NCBI RefSeq assembly: GCF_018135625.1 | Contig: NZ_CP073078.1 | Span: forward strand, 5,178,501-5,242,500 | Direction of reading: 5' to 3' | Origin: Phenylobacterium montanum | GTDB taxonomy: Bacteria; Pseudomonadota; Alphaproteobacteria; Caulobacterales; Caulobacteraceae | Length of the DNA stretch: 64,000 nt | In this document: piece by piece, positions 1-8,565 of the stretch | How positions within the stretch are numbered: position 1 is the first letter of the stretch | Layout: each line of letters starts with the position of its first letter | Program-made: the position numbers and the translations under genes | Notes under the pieces: model-generated | What the model was told of the DNA's origin: nothing | Database searches by the model: none | What the model saw: only the letters and a program-made list of their open reading frames with translations

Positions 1-537
1 GAGGACTTCATCACCCGCAACTGGGAGCGGGTCACGCGCTGCCGCAAGCCGGTGATCGCGGCGGTGGCCGGTTTCGCCCTGGGCGGCGGCTGCGAGATGG
101 CCATGATGTGCGACTTCATCATCGCCGCCGACAACGCCAAGTTCGGCCAGCCGGAGATCAATCTCGGCGTCTCGCCGGGCGCCGGCGGCACCCAGCGCCT
201 GACCCGCTTCATCGGCAAGTCCAAGGCCATGGACATGATCCTGACCGCCCGCTTCATGGACGCGGCCGAGGCCGAGCGCTGCGGCTTGGTCAGCCGGGTG
301 GTGCCGGTGGCCGAACTGATCGACACGGCGATGGCTGCGGCGAAGAAGATCGCCTCTCTGTCGCCCAACGCCGTCAAGCTGACCAAGGAAATGGTGAACG
401 CCGCCTACGAAACCCCGCTTTCGCAAGGGGTTATGCTCGAGCGCCGCCTGTTCCACTCCCTGTTCGCCTTCGAGGACCAGAAGGAGGGCATGGCCGCCTT
501 CGTCGAAAAGCGTAAGCCTGCGTTCAAGGGGCGGTGA
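1..537 (+). CDS. Enoyl-CoA hydratase/isomerase, 3' part (5' end outside window)
   Basis: The frame is open from base 1, so the gene starts before the window; 178 residues are visible. They carry crotonase hallmarks: the oxyanion-hole region [16 protein letters not shown] and the catalytic-region motif [20 protein letters not shown] with its glutamate, then the C-terminal helix region ending [10 protein letters not shown]. Crotonases of this type hydrate trans-2-enoyl-CoA in fatty-acid or amino-acid beta-oxidation in the cytoplasm. The visible part fits a normal protein of about 260 residues lacking the first third. The exact substrate cannot be read from the sequence. The following gene is a separate small membrane protein. 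Confidence 0.93.
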   Translation, partial: EDFITRNWERVTRCRKPVIAAVAGFALGGGCEMAMMCDFIIAADNAKFGQPEINLGVSPGAGGTQRLTRFIGKSKAMDMILTARFMDAAEAERCGLVSRVVPVAELIDTAMAAAKKIASLSPNAVKLTKEMVNAAYETPLSQGVMLERRLFHSLFAFEDQKEGMAAFVEKRKPAFKGR

Positions 538-623
538 ACGCCCGGGCTCAGCCTTGACGGACCGGGGGATCCGGATAAGCTTTCCCCCATAGAAACGAGC
601 CAAACCCCCAGATGGGAGGCCGC

Positions 624-776
624 ATGGAAACGACAGGTCTCAGGCGCCGTCTTCCGACCCCGGAGGAATGTGTCGCCTCGTTGCGCTTCGAAGCCGCCAG
701 CACGACCGTGGCCCTGATTTCGCTTGGGATCAGCGCGGTGATGATGGCGCTGGTCTGGCGGGTGCTGACCAGCTGA
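624..776 (+). CDS. Small single-span membrane protein, 50 aa, unknown function
   Basis: A short reading frame begins at an ATG with GGGAGG five bases upstream; an in-frame ATG four codons earlier (612) lacks such a site. The product has a basic, proline-containing N-terminus (METTGLRRRLPTPEE), one hydrophobic stretch of about 20 residues (roughly 25-46), and ends RVLTS. It lies alone between the hydratase gene and the convergent hybrid kinase gene. I do not recognise the family. Good ribosome binding site, sensible composition and a clear membrane segment support a real gene. Confidence 0.6.
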   Translation: METTGLRRRLPTPEECVASLRFEAASTTVALISLGISAVMMALVWRVLTS

Positions 777-813
777 GGGTGGGCGAAGCGGCCTCCGCGC
801 ATTGCGCGGCGAT

Positions 814-3525
814 CTATGTCGTGACCGGCTCGGGGCGCTTTGGCGCCCCTTCGTTTTGCTCGCTGTTCGCCAGCCGGCGGGCCACGGTGCGCAGGAAGGC
901 GCTCGCGTCGATTGGCTTGGAGACGAAATCGTCCATGCCCGCGGCCAGGCAAGCCTCGCGGTCGCGGTCCATGACGTTGGCGGTCATGGCCACGATCGGA
1001 ACCTGAGAGCCCGAGGCGCGGATCAGGCGCGTGGCCTGCAGCCCATCCATGACCGGCATCTGCAGGTCCATCAGGATCAGGTCGAAGCTCTGGTGCGCGG
1101 CGGCCGTCACCGCCTCCGCCCCGTTCGGCACCGTCCGCACCTCGAAGCCGACCTGTCTCAGCAGGGTCGTCGCCAGCAGGGTGTTGATCTCGTTGTCCTC
1201 GGCCAGGAGGATGCGCCCTGTCTCGCCCGGCGCGCGCATCGGCGCCGGGGCCGGCGTTTCGGCCGCGGTGAGTTCGCCGCCTCGCGGCCTGGCCAGGCCG
1301 GTCAGGGCCTCGACCAGGGCTTGGCGGCGCACGGGATTGGTCAGCCGCCGATAGTCGATCGGGGTCTCGCAGGCGGCGAGCGGCGCCTCCAGGTCGTCGA
1401 ACACGACCAGCTTCGGCGGATCGCCGTCATTCAGGTTCATGAACGGTTCGGCGAGGCCGCAGTCGGTCGCTTCAGGCGCCCGGTGATCGCTGATGACCAG
1501 GTCGAAGGGCGCGCCTTCGTGTTCGGCCCGCTCCGCCAGCGCCAGGGCGTCGCGGCCGGCTTCGGCTTCGGACACCACCGCGCCTTCCGCCGCGAGCCGC
1601 CGGACCTGCAGCGCGCGCCGCAAGGGTTGATCGTCCAGCAGCAGGATGCGCAGGCCGGCGAGAGGCTCGTCCGCCCGCATGGGAGCGCCTACCTGGCAAA
1701 GCTCCACCTCGAACCAGAAGATCGCACCGCCGCCGGGACGGTCGGCCACGCCGATCGCGCCGCCCATCAGCTCGACCAACTCGCGACTGATCGACAGGCC
1801 CAGGCCGGTGCCGCCGTACTGACGCGTGATCGAGCCGTCGGCCTGCTGGAACTTCTGGAACAGTTTCTGTTTCGAGGCGTGATCCACTCCGATGCCGGTG
1901 TCCTGCACCTCGATTCGGATCTGTTGGCGGCCGGACGGGGCCTGGACGGCGCCGACCTCGACGGTCACGGCGCCGTCGCGGGTGAACTTGATGGCGTTGG
2001 AGACCAGGTTCAGCAGGATCTGGCGCAGGCGCAGCGGGTCGCCCCGCACCTTGCCGCGGGCGAGGGGGGCCACGAAGGCCCCCAGGGTCAGGCCCTTTTC
2101 GGCGGCCCTGGGCGATAGCAGCTCGACCACATCCTCGACCAGGGTTTCGAGGCAGAACTCCACCGCCTCCAGCTCGACCTTGCCGGCCTCGAGCTTGGAG
2201 ATGTCCAGGATGTCGTCGATGATCGCCAGCAGTGAGCCGGCGGACTTTTGCACCGCCTGGGCGAAGCTGTGTTGTTGCTCGTCGAGGCCGCTGCGCAGCA
2301 GAAGCTGGTTCATGCCGATCACGCCGTTCATGGGCGTACGGATCTCGTGGCTCATATTGGCCAGGAATTCACTCTTGGCCAGGTTGGCCGCCTGCGCCTC
2401 GTCGCGGGCGCGGGCCAGGGCGCGGGTGTTGTGCTTGGCGCTGGTGATGTCGACGCAGACCGAGACCACGCCGCCCTGGCGCGTCGGCCGGTGGTGCACG
2501 CGCAGCCAGCCGCCGTCGCGAAACTCCTGTTCGCGACCCCCGACGTCGACGCGGTTGAGGGCCACGGCGGCGCTCGCCCACACGGCCTCTTCGCCCACGG
2601 GCACGGCGGGCGGGCGACGGCGGGACACGCTGGCCACCAGGTCGGCATAGCTCATGCCCACGACGAGGTCGCCGTCCTGCTGGCCCAGCAGTTCGGCGTA
2701 GCGACTGTTCCAGCTGACCAGGCGATCGGCGATGTCATAGATGGCCAGGCCGTCGGGCATGGCGTCGATGGCGTCGCGCAGATGGCCGAAAGCCTGACGC
2801 CGGCTGCGCCCGTCCAGGGCCAGGGCGCCCAGCACCAGGGCGATCACCGAAATGGCCAGGACCGCAACGGTGACGGCCATGGCGTCGTGCGACATCAGGG
2901 AGGTCGGCGCTTTCACGCTCGGGTCCGGCAGGATGCTAACCGCGGTCATGCCGGTGAAGTGCATGCCGCAGATGCCCAGGGTCAGCAGCAGCGAGGCAGG
3001 GAGCTGGCGGCCGGCCGCCTTGCCGTCCCGGGCGACCAGCAGGGCCATGGCGCCGAAGCCGGCGCCCACGGCAACCGAGGCGGCTACATAGCGAAAGTCC
3101 CAGAGCAGGCGCCCCTGGACCTCGAACGCGGCCATGCCGGCATAGTGCATCAGGCCTATGCCGAAGCCGAGCAAAGCGCCGCCGATCGCATGCCGCCGCT
3201 TCAGTCGCGTCGTCGTGGCGACGGCCAGGCCGCCGGCCGATACCAAAACGGCGATCAGCAGCGAGGCGAGGGTGAGAACCGGCTCATAACCCGTGCGGCC
3301 CCCAGGCTGGAAGGCGAGCATGGCGATGAAGTGGGTCGCCCAGATCCCAGACCCGGTGACGAGGCCGGTCAGGCCTAGCCAGGCCGCCCGCGCCGCCCCG
3401 TTGCTGTCGGGCGCGCGGCCATAGAGATTGAAGGTGATCCGCACGGAGGTCAGGCAGACCAGGCCGGCCAGGACGATCAGGCGCCAGTCGTGCCCCGTGC
3501 TGATGCAAGCCAGCACCTTCAGCAT
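814..3525 (-). CDS. MHYT-domain hybrid histidine kinase with one degenerate and one intact receiver
   Basis: Sensor kinase of 903 residues. The N-terminus is an integral-membrane MHYT domain with the three repeated motifs WATHFIAM, GLMHYAGM and CGMHFTGM, thought to bind metal and sense a gas or redox state. A PAS-like segment follows (SRYAELLGQQDG), then HisKA with phospho-accepting His in NMSHEIRTPMNG, an HATPase domain (GTGLGLSIS), and two receivers. The last receiver is complete (LAEDNE, DLILMDLQMP, SKP). The first keeps DD and a candidate Asp (VISDHRAP) but has Asn where the conserved Lys should be (RLTNPV). The ATG at 3525 is preceded by GGAGGG; the frame extends 45 codons further up without a comparable site. 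The downstream target is unknown. Confidence 0.9.
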   Translation of the reverse strand: MLKVLACISTGHDWRLIVLAGLVCLTSVRITFNLYGRAPDSNGAARAAWLGLTGLVTGSGIWATHFIAMLAFQPGGRTGYEPVLTLASLLIAVLVSAGGLAVATTTRLKRRHAIGGALLGFGIGLMHYAGMAAFEVQGRLLWDFRYVAASVAVGAGFGAMALLVARDGKAAGRQLPASLLLTLGICGMHFTGMTAVSILPDPSVKAPTSLMSHDAMAVTVAVLAISVIALVLGALALDGRSRRQAFGHLRDAIDAMPDGLAIYDIADRLVSWNSRYAELLGQQDGDLVVGMSYADLVASVSRRRPPAVPVGEEAVWASAAVALNRVDVGGREQEFRDGGWLRVHHRPTRQGGVVSVCVDITSAKHNTRALARARDEAQAANLAKSEFLANMSHEIRTPMNGVIGMNQLLLRSGLDEQQHSFAQAVQKSAGSLLAIIDDILDISKLEAGKVELEAVEFCLETLVEDVVELLSPRAAEKGLTLGAFVAPLARGKVRGDPLRLRQILLNLVSNAIKFTRDGAVTVEVGAVQAPSGRQQIRIEVQDTGIGVDHASKQKLFQKFQQADGSITRQYGGTGLGLSISRELVELMGGAIGVADRPGGGAIFWFEVELCQVGAPMRADEPLAGLRILLLDDQPLRRALQVRRLAAEGAVVSEAEAGRDALALAERAEHEGAPFDLVISDHRAPEATDCGLAEPFMNLNDGDPPKLVVFDDLEAPLAACETPIDYRRLTNPVRRQALVEALTGLARPRGGELTAAETPAPAPMRAPGETGRILLAEDNEINTLLATTLLRQVGFEVRTVPNGAEAVTAAAHQSFDLILMDLQMPVMDGLQATRLIRASGSQVPIVAMTANVMDRDREACLAAGMDDFVSKPIDASAFLRTVARRLANSEQNEGAPKRPEPVTT

Positions 3526-3828
3526 CGCACGCCCTCCTGCGAGGTCCGGCGCCGGCTGGCGCGCCGATATGGAAAGGCGCAAGATCGCATGGCACGAGGC
3601 GTACGCGGCCGTCCTTTCCCCACCCTTACCGACCCCCCGGAATCGGGCGGGGTGCGACAATTCGTGTAAGCGGCCAATCGATTGAGCGCGTTGAAGGAAT
3701 CGGCCTACGGTTTAGTTCCGAGCACGCTCAAGAACCGCGCGTGATGATGGCCGGCCGTGAAGGTCGTCGCGCCCCTCGAAACCCGCGCGGCGTGCGATCT
3801 GCGGACGGCGCAGGATGACCGAACGGGC
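3526..3828. other. Divergent intergenic region, hybrid kinase / chemoreceptor
   Basis: About 300 bases between divergently transcribed genes. It must hold promoters for both, but no convincing -35/-10 pair, operator or structured RNA was seen. An upstream in-frame GTG at 3757 could extend the chemoreceptor by 24 residues. Confidence 0.4.
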
Positions 3829-5976
3829 ATGGGCGACAAACTCAACGCCAGGCTGTCGATCCGAGCGCGCTTGCGCCTCGTCGCGCTACTGTTCGCCGCG
3901 CCCGTGCTGATCGCCGGGGCGCTCGCGGGGCTGGGCCTCTGGCGCCAGCTGGATCAGGCCGAGCGCGAGCTGCGCGGCGCCGCCTACCTCGCCCAGATCT
4001 GGCCGGCGATGAACGCCACGGACCGCGATCTCGGCCCTTCGGAGCCGGCCTACGACCTCGAGTTCGGCACCTCCGAGGCGGCGGCTGCGATGATGCGGGC
4101 CACCGCCACCGATACGCGCTTCCGCGCCGGGGCCGCCCTGGTCGCAGACGTGGCCGACGGCTCGCGCCTGACCCTGGACCCGGACCTCGCCAGCTACCAC
4201 CTGATGGCCGTGGCGACCCAGCGCCTGCCGACCTTGCTGAACGCCGCCACCGAGCTTTCCGAGGCGGCCCAGATCCGCACGCCCGACCAGCCCCAGCGCC
4301 TGGCCGTGGCCCTCGACCATCTGCAGGCCGCCGGCGACCAGGCCGAGGCCGAACTGGACATGGCCATGAATCGCGACGCCAGCGGGGTGGCCCACAGCGT
4401 CCTGCGCCCGCATGCCGCCGGGCTCGCCGGCGCGGTCCGTGATCTGCTGACCCACGGCCAGGCGGTGGCGCTCGGCGGCGACCCCAACGCCGTCACCGGC
4501 GCGCGCTTCGCCCTCCAGCGCCAGCTGGATTCGGCCTGGCGCGCCACGCAGGGCGAGCTTTCGCGCCAGTTGGAGGAGCGCGTGCTGCGCCTGCAGGTCA
4601 TGCTCGCCGCCGAAGCCCTGGCGCTGGTTGCGCTCCTGGCCCTGGCGAGCCTGGTCGGCCGGAGCGTGGCCCGGGGGCTGACCCGTCGCGCCGACGACTT
4701 CGCTGAGGCGGCCGAGCGCCTGGCCACCGACGACATCCGCTTCGACACCCCGCACCTGTCCGACCGCGCCGAAAGCGGGCGTCTCGCCCGGGCGCTGTCG
4801 ATCCTCAAGGATCGCCTGATCGAGCGCGAGCAGGGGCGCACCGATTCCGGCGAACTCAGGCAGGCGCTCGAGGCCCGGCTGGCGACCGCCGAAGCCGCCC
4901 TGGCCGCGGGCGAGGCGCAGCGGCGACGGGTGGTCGAGGCCCTGGGCGCCGCGCTGAACCGCCTGGCGGATGGCGATCTCGCCGTGACGCTGAAGAGCGA
5001 GCTCGATGGCGGCTTCGAGCAGCTGAAGGAGGATTTCGGCGCCCTGGTCGCCGTGCTGCGCGAGGTGATCTCGGGTCTGGCGGGCGGCGCCGAGTTGGTC
5101 CGCCGCAACGCCATCGACGCCGCCCAGGCCGGCCAGGAGCAGGCCCGGCGCGAGGCGGGCCGAGCCGCAAGCCTGGACGCTGCGGTCGGCGGGCTCGGCG
5201 CGGTGTCGCAATCCCTTGGCCAGTCGGCGGCCGGGACCCGCCAGACCATCGAGGCGGTGGGCGCCGCGCGCACCGAGGCCGAAGCCGGGGACGCCGTGCT
5301 GCGCCAGGCCGTTGGCGCCATGGGCGAGATCGAGCGCTCCGGCCGGCAGGTGGCCGAGGTGGTGGCGATGATCGACCAGATCGCCTTCCAGACCAATCTC
5401 CTGGCCTTGAACGCCGGCGTCGAAGCGGCGCGGGCGGGGGAGGCGGGCCGCGGCTTCGCCGTGGTCGCCCAGGAAGTGCGGGCCCTCGCCCAGCGCGCCT
5501 CCGAGGCCAATGGCCAGATCAAGGCCTTGATGGCCGAGAGCGCCGTCCAGGCTGGGCGTGGCGCGGCCCTGGTCGGCCAGAGCGGCGAGGTGCTGAAGCG
5601 GGTGCTGGAGCGCGTCGCCGATGTCGAGGTTCTGGTAGAGGCGCTGAACGCGGCTGGACAGGAGCAGGCCGAGGGTGTCGCGGGGGTCGGCGAGGCGCTG
5701 TCCCGGATCGAAAAGTCCGAACGCCAGGACGCCGAGGCCTCGGAAACCTCGCGCAGGGCCATCGCAGCGCTCGACGAGGAAGCCGCCGAACTGGCCCGCC
5801 AGGTCTCGGGTTTCCATCTGGGCGCGGCTTTCCGCCAGCCGGAGCGGCCGCCCGCTACGCCTACGCCCAGTTCGCCGCCCCGGCCTCCCGCGCCGGTCGT
5901 CCGGCTGCATGGAGTCCGCGGCGGCCTGCGGTCGCCTTCGCGCCCGCCCAAGCCTGCGGGCCCGGACGAGCGCTGA
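3829..5976 (+). CDS. Methyl-accepting chemotaxis protein, transmembrane
   Basis: Chemoreceptor of 715 residues if started at the ATG just before [16 protein letters not shown]; a GTG at 3757 is the alternative. Order: short basic cytoplasmic start, first membrane helix ([19 protein letters not shown]), about 240-residue periplasmic sensor with no recognised ligand fold, second helix ([15 protein letters not shown]), HAMP, then the signalling hairpin with the conserved tip ([20 protein letters not shown]). The tail is Pro/Arg rich and ends GPDER, without the aromatic pentapeptide that tethers CheR. The gene sits directly upstream of, and parallel to, the chemotaxis operon but 319 bases away, so it probably has its own transcript. 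Ligand unknown. Confidence 0.92.
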   Translation: MGDKLNARLSIRARLRLVALLFAAPVLIAGALAGLGLWRQLDQAERELRGAAYLAQIWPAMNATDRDLGPSEPAYDLEFGTSEAAAAMMRATATDTRFRAGAALVADVADGSRLTLDPDLASYHLMAVATQRLPTLLNAATELSEAAQIRTPDQPQRLAVALDHLQAAGDQAEAELDMAMNRDASGVAHSVLRPHAAGLAGAVRDLLTHGQAVALGGDPNAVTGARFALQRQLDSAWRATQGELSRQLEERVLRLQVMLAAEALALVALLALASLVGRSVARGLTRRADDFAEAAERLATDDIRFDTPHLSDRAESGRLARALSILKDRLIEREQGRTDSGELRQALEARLATAEAALAAGEAQRRRVVEALGAALNRLADGDLAVTLKSELDGGFEQLKEDFGALVAVLREVISGLAGGAELVRRNAIDAAQAGQEQARREAGRAASLDAAVGGLGAVSQSLGQSAAGTRQTIEAVGAARTEAEAGDAVLRQAVGAMGEIERSGRQVAEVVAMIDQIAFQTNLLALNAGVEAARAGEAGRGFAVVAQEVRALAQRASEANGQIKALMAESAVQAGRGAALVGQSGEVLKRVLERVADVEVLVEALNAAGQEQAEGVAGVGEALSRIEKSERQDAEASETSRRAIAALDEEAAELARQVSGFHLGAAFRQPERPPATPTPSSPPRPPAPVVRLHGVRGGLRSPSRPPKPAGPDER

Positions 5977-6295
5977 AATCCGGGCCGCGTCTCGCGGACC
6001 CGCCGCGCCAGAACGTCGCAGCCCGGTCGCTTTGTACTTAATCATGCCTTCACGGGCCGCCCCGTAAAGCTGCCAGCGACTCCATTCACGGAGGGGACGG
6101 TGAGCCTCCCGGTCGCTTCGGCGGTCGGGCCGCGCTTGCGGTTCTCCTGGACGGAGCCGCGCGCCGAACACATCGCGCAACAACAGTAAGCATAACCGAA
6201 ATCGGCCCTGCGTTAACGATACCGCTTACCAAGCCTTAACTTCGAAAACGCAGGATCGGACCGTGCCTAATGGGTCAGCTGGCTGGGGGAACGAC
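5977..6295. other. Leader/intergenic region upstream of the chemotaxis operon
   Basis: About 320 bases separating the two chemoreceptor genes. The first half is GC rich and contains a strong hairpin (separate entry); the last 80 bases are AT richer (TTAACGATACCG, CCTTAACTTCGAAAACG), as expected of the operon promoter. No exact CtrA box (TTAA-N7-TTAA) or sigma-54 element with correct spacing was found. Confidence 0.5.
6108..6129 (+). other. Strong UUCG-capped hairpin
   Basis: Arms CCCGGTCGC and GCGGTCGGG pair over nine positions (one G-T and one T-G wobble) around the stable tetraloop TTCG. There is no T-run after it, so it is not a standard intrinsic terminator. It lies 130 bases downstream of the first chemoreceptor gene and about 165 upstream of the chemotaxis operon, so it could be an mRNA 3'-end stabiliser or part of a leader. 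Confidence 0.45.
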
Positions 6296-7870
6296 GTGAC
6301 GTCGGAAATTAGTCTTGGAGCGCGCCTGAGCTTCATCAAGCTCGATGAGAAGAGCCGCTCCGCGCTTCGGGGCCTCGGGCCGGTGGTGCGCAAGGACCTG
6401 CCGGGCGCGATCGAAGGGTATTTCAGCCAGTTCCAGTCGTTCTCCGAAACCCGCTCGGCCTATCGCGACAGCGCGGCCAAGAGCCGTCAGTCGGCGCACC
6501 TCGACGCCCTGGTTTCCGGCCAGGTCGACGAAGGCTTCGCCCGCGACGCCCGCAGCGTCGGCGAGGCTCTCGGCCGCGGCGACATCGACCCGTCCTATGT
6601 CATCGGCGCCTATGCCAGCCTGCTCGAACCCCTGATCCGCGCCGCCATCGTCGGCCGCTGGCCCAAGGGCTTCATGGGCGGCAAGAGCGAAGCCGCCGGC
6701 GAGGTCGCCGAATCGGTTACCGCCCTGGTCAAGGCGGCCCTGCTCGACATCGACCTGTGCCTGGCCGGCCATCGCTCGGTTGGCGGCATGGGCGGCCACA
6801 ACGAATTCGAGGCCGTCGCGCTGGCCGCCGCTGAGCAGGAGCGGGTGATCGTCGCTCTGGGGCAGGCGCTGGGCAGCCTTTCGGAAGGCGACCTCACCGC
6901 CGAGCTGAACGGCCAGTTCGCCAAGGAATACCAATCGCTGAAGAGCGACTTCAACACAGCCGTCGCCGCCTTGCGCGAAGCGATGTCGGCGGTGATCGCC
7001 AATACCGACGGCATCCGCAACGGCGCCGACGAGATCGCGCACGCTTCCGACGATCTGTCCCGCCGCACCGAACAGCAGGCCGCCAGCCTCGAACAGACCG
7101 CCGCCGCCCTCGACCAGCTGACCGCCACGGTCAAGAAGTCGGCCGAAGGCGCCCGCCAGGCTAGCGACGTGGTCGACGAAGCCAAGGGCGAGGCCGAGCA
7201 CAGCGGCGAAGTGGTCCGCCAGGCCGTCGCCGCCATGGGCGAAATCGAAAAGTCCTCCCACCAGATCAGCCAGATCATCGGGGTGATCGACGAGATCGCC
7301 TTCCAGACCAACCTTCTGGCCCTGAACGCCGGCGTCGAAGCGGCGCGGGCGGGCGAGGCGGGCCGCGGCTTCGCCGTTGTCGCCCAGGAAGTGCGGGCCC
7401 TGGCCCAGCGCTCGGCCGAGGCCGCCAAGCAGATCAAGACCCTGATCTCGGCCAGCTCGGCCCAGGTGGGCTCGGGCGTCGAGCTGGTCGGCCAGACCGG
7501 CGACGCGCTCAACCGGATCGTCACCAAGGTCGCCGAGATCGACAGCCTGGTCTCCGAGATCGCCGCCTCGGCCCAGGAGCAGGCCGTCGGCCTCTCCCAG
7601 GTCAACACCGCGGTCAACCAGATGGACCAGGTGACCCAGCAGAACGCGGCCATGGTCGAAGAGTCCACCGCCGCCACCCACACTCTGCGCAACGAAGCCG
7701 CCGACCTGATCCGCCTGGTCAGCGCCTTCCGCATCGGCTCCGGCGCGCCCTCGGCCCGTCCGGCCGCCCGCTCTGCGCCGACCGCCGCGGCGATGAAGCA
7801 CGTGGGCGGCCGCGGCGCTTCCGCCGTCCGTAAGCCCGAGCCGGCCGCCGGCGAATGGGAGGAGTTCTGA
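6296..7870 (+). CDS. Soluble globin-type chemoreceptor heading the chemotaxis operon
   Basis: Cytoplasmic methyl-accepting protein with no membrane segment. The N-terminal 170 residues look like a protoglobin sensor: helices around [15 protein letters not shown], then [16 protein letters not shown], where His68 is the expected proximal haem ligand. A HAMP-like linker ([10 protein letters not shown]) and a full signalling domain ([16 protein letters not shown]) follow. The last residues, EWEEF, fit the xWxxF tether that recruits CheR/CheB. The GTG at 6296 was chosen because GGGGGA lies five bases before it; a GTG at 6263 is possible. Its place directly before cheX, four bases away, marks it as the first gene of the operon. 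Oxygen or redox sensing is inferred, not shown. Confidence 0.88.
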   Translation: MTSEISLGARLSFIKLDEKSRSALRGLGPVVRKDLPGAIEGYFSQFQSFSETRSAYRDSAAKSRQSAHLDALVSGQVDEGFARDARSVGEALGRGDIDPSYVIGAYASLLEPLIRAAIVGRWPKGFMGGKSEAAGEVAESVTALVKAALLDIDLCLAGHRSVGGMGGHNEFEAVALAAAEQERVIVALGQALGSLSEGDLTAELNGQFAKEYQSLKSDFNTAVAALREAMSAVIANTDGIRNGADEIAHASDDLSRRTEQQAASLEQTAAALDQLTATVKKSAEGARQASDVVDEAKGEAEHSGEVVRQAVAAMGEIEKSSHQISQIIGVIDEIAFQTNLLALNAGVEAARAGEAGRGFAVVAQEVRALAQRSAEAAKQIKTLISASSAQVGSGVELVGQTGDALNRIVTKVAEIDSLVSEIAASAQEQAVGLSQVNTAVNQMDQVTQQNAAMVEESTAATHTLRNEAADLIRLVSAFRIGSGAPSARPAARSAPTAAAMKHVGGRGASAVRKPEPAAGEWEEF

Positions 7871-7873
7871 TCC

Positions 7874-8176
7874 ATGTCGGAAGCCGTTGACGCCGTCGAG
7901 AGCTTTCAGCTCGCGCCGGTTCTGGACCTGAAGGCCGCTGCGCCCCTCAAGGCCGCTCTGATGGAGCGCCGGGGCCATCCGCTCGAGATCGACGCCGCCG
8001 ATGTGCAGCGTATGGGCGGCCTTTGCCTGCAAGTGCTCCTGGCCGCCGCCGCCGCCTGGCGGACCGACGGCGTGTCCATGCGGATTGGCCCGCGCTCCGA
8101 AGCGTTCCTGGACGCGCTTCGGATTTTCGGCGGCGAGTCCGCCTTTCAGTATCAACCCGAGGGAGTCTCCCTGTGA
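7874..8176 (+). CDS. cheX: STAS-domain chemotaxis protein (CheX of the Caulobacter operon)
   Basis: A 100-residue single STAS-type domain: beta strand FQLAPVLDLKAAAPLKAAL, core IDAADVQRMGGLCLQVLLAAAAAW, then a C-terminal helix. STAS proteins in chemotaxis clusters are small phospho-independent binding modules of uncertain role. The position, between the first receptor and the first cheY, matches the gene called cheX in the Caulobacter crescentus operon; it is not the CheX phosphatase of other bacteria. It starts four bases after the receptor stop, and its TGA overlaps the GTG of the next gene, so translation is probably coupled. Confidence 0.85.
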   Translation: MSEAVDAVESFQLAPVLDLKAAAPLKAALMERRGHPLEIDAADVQRMGGLCLQVLLAAAAAWRTDGVSMRIGPRSEAFLDALRIFGGESAFQYQPEGVSL

Positions 8177-8538
8177 GCCGCACCATCCTGACCGTCGATG
8201 ACTCGCGGACCATGCGCGACATGCTGCGCCTGGCCCTGGTCAAAGCAGGCTTTGACGTGGTGGAGGCCGTCGACGGTCTTCACGGCCTTGAAGTCCTTGG
8301 CGGCGTCGAGCCCGACGTCATCATCACCGACATCAACATGCCCAACCTCGACGGCTTTGGCTTCATCGAGGCGGTTCGCGACGACGACCGCCATCGCGCC
8401 ACGCCGATCCTGGTCCTGACCACGGAAAGCGATCCGGAAAAGAAGAGCCGCGCCCGCCAGGCCGGCGCCACCGGCTGGATCGTGAAGCCTTTCCATCCTG
8501 AAAAGCTGGTCGAAGCCATCCGACGCGTCGCCGCCTAA
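8173..8538 (+). CDS. cheY: Chemotaxis response regulator CheY (first copy)
   Basis: Single receiver domain of 121 residues: acidic pair TVDDSR, phospho-acceptor Asp53 in IITDINMP, Thr in VLTTES, Lys105 in IVKPF. As a CheY it takes phosphate from CheA and acts at the flagellar motor or as a phosphate sink. It starts at a GTG overlapping the STAS stop (GTGA), so the longer open frame upstream is not used. It corresponds to cheYI of Caulobacter. Confidence 0.94.
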   Translation: MSRTILTVDDSRTMRDMLRLALVKAGFDVVEAVDGLHGLEVLGGVEPDVIITDINMPNLDGFGFIEAVRDDDRHRATPILVLTTESDPEKKSRARQAGATGWIVKPFHPEKLVEAIRRVAA

Positions 8539-8565
8539 CTCAAGCTTGCCTGGACGCTGATCGTC

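Noticed and set aside
814-2118. Long plus-strand frames opposite the MHYT kinase, and similar long antisense frames throughout
   Set aside because: High GC opens long shadow frames; their products lack domains while the opposite strand encodes clear families.
6121-6140. Possible sigma-54 promoter GGGCCGCGCTTGC
   Set aside because: Only nine bases between GG and GC instead of ten; also inside the hairpin region.
6193-6240. Possible CtrA box TTACCAAGCCTTAA before the chemotaxis operon
   Set aside because: Spacing is six, not seven, and the first half is TTAC; too weak.
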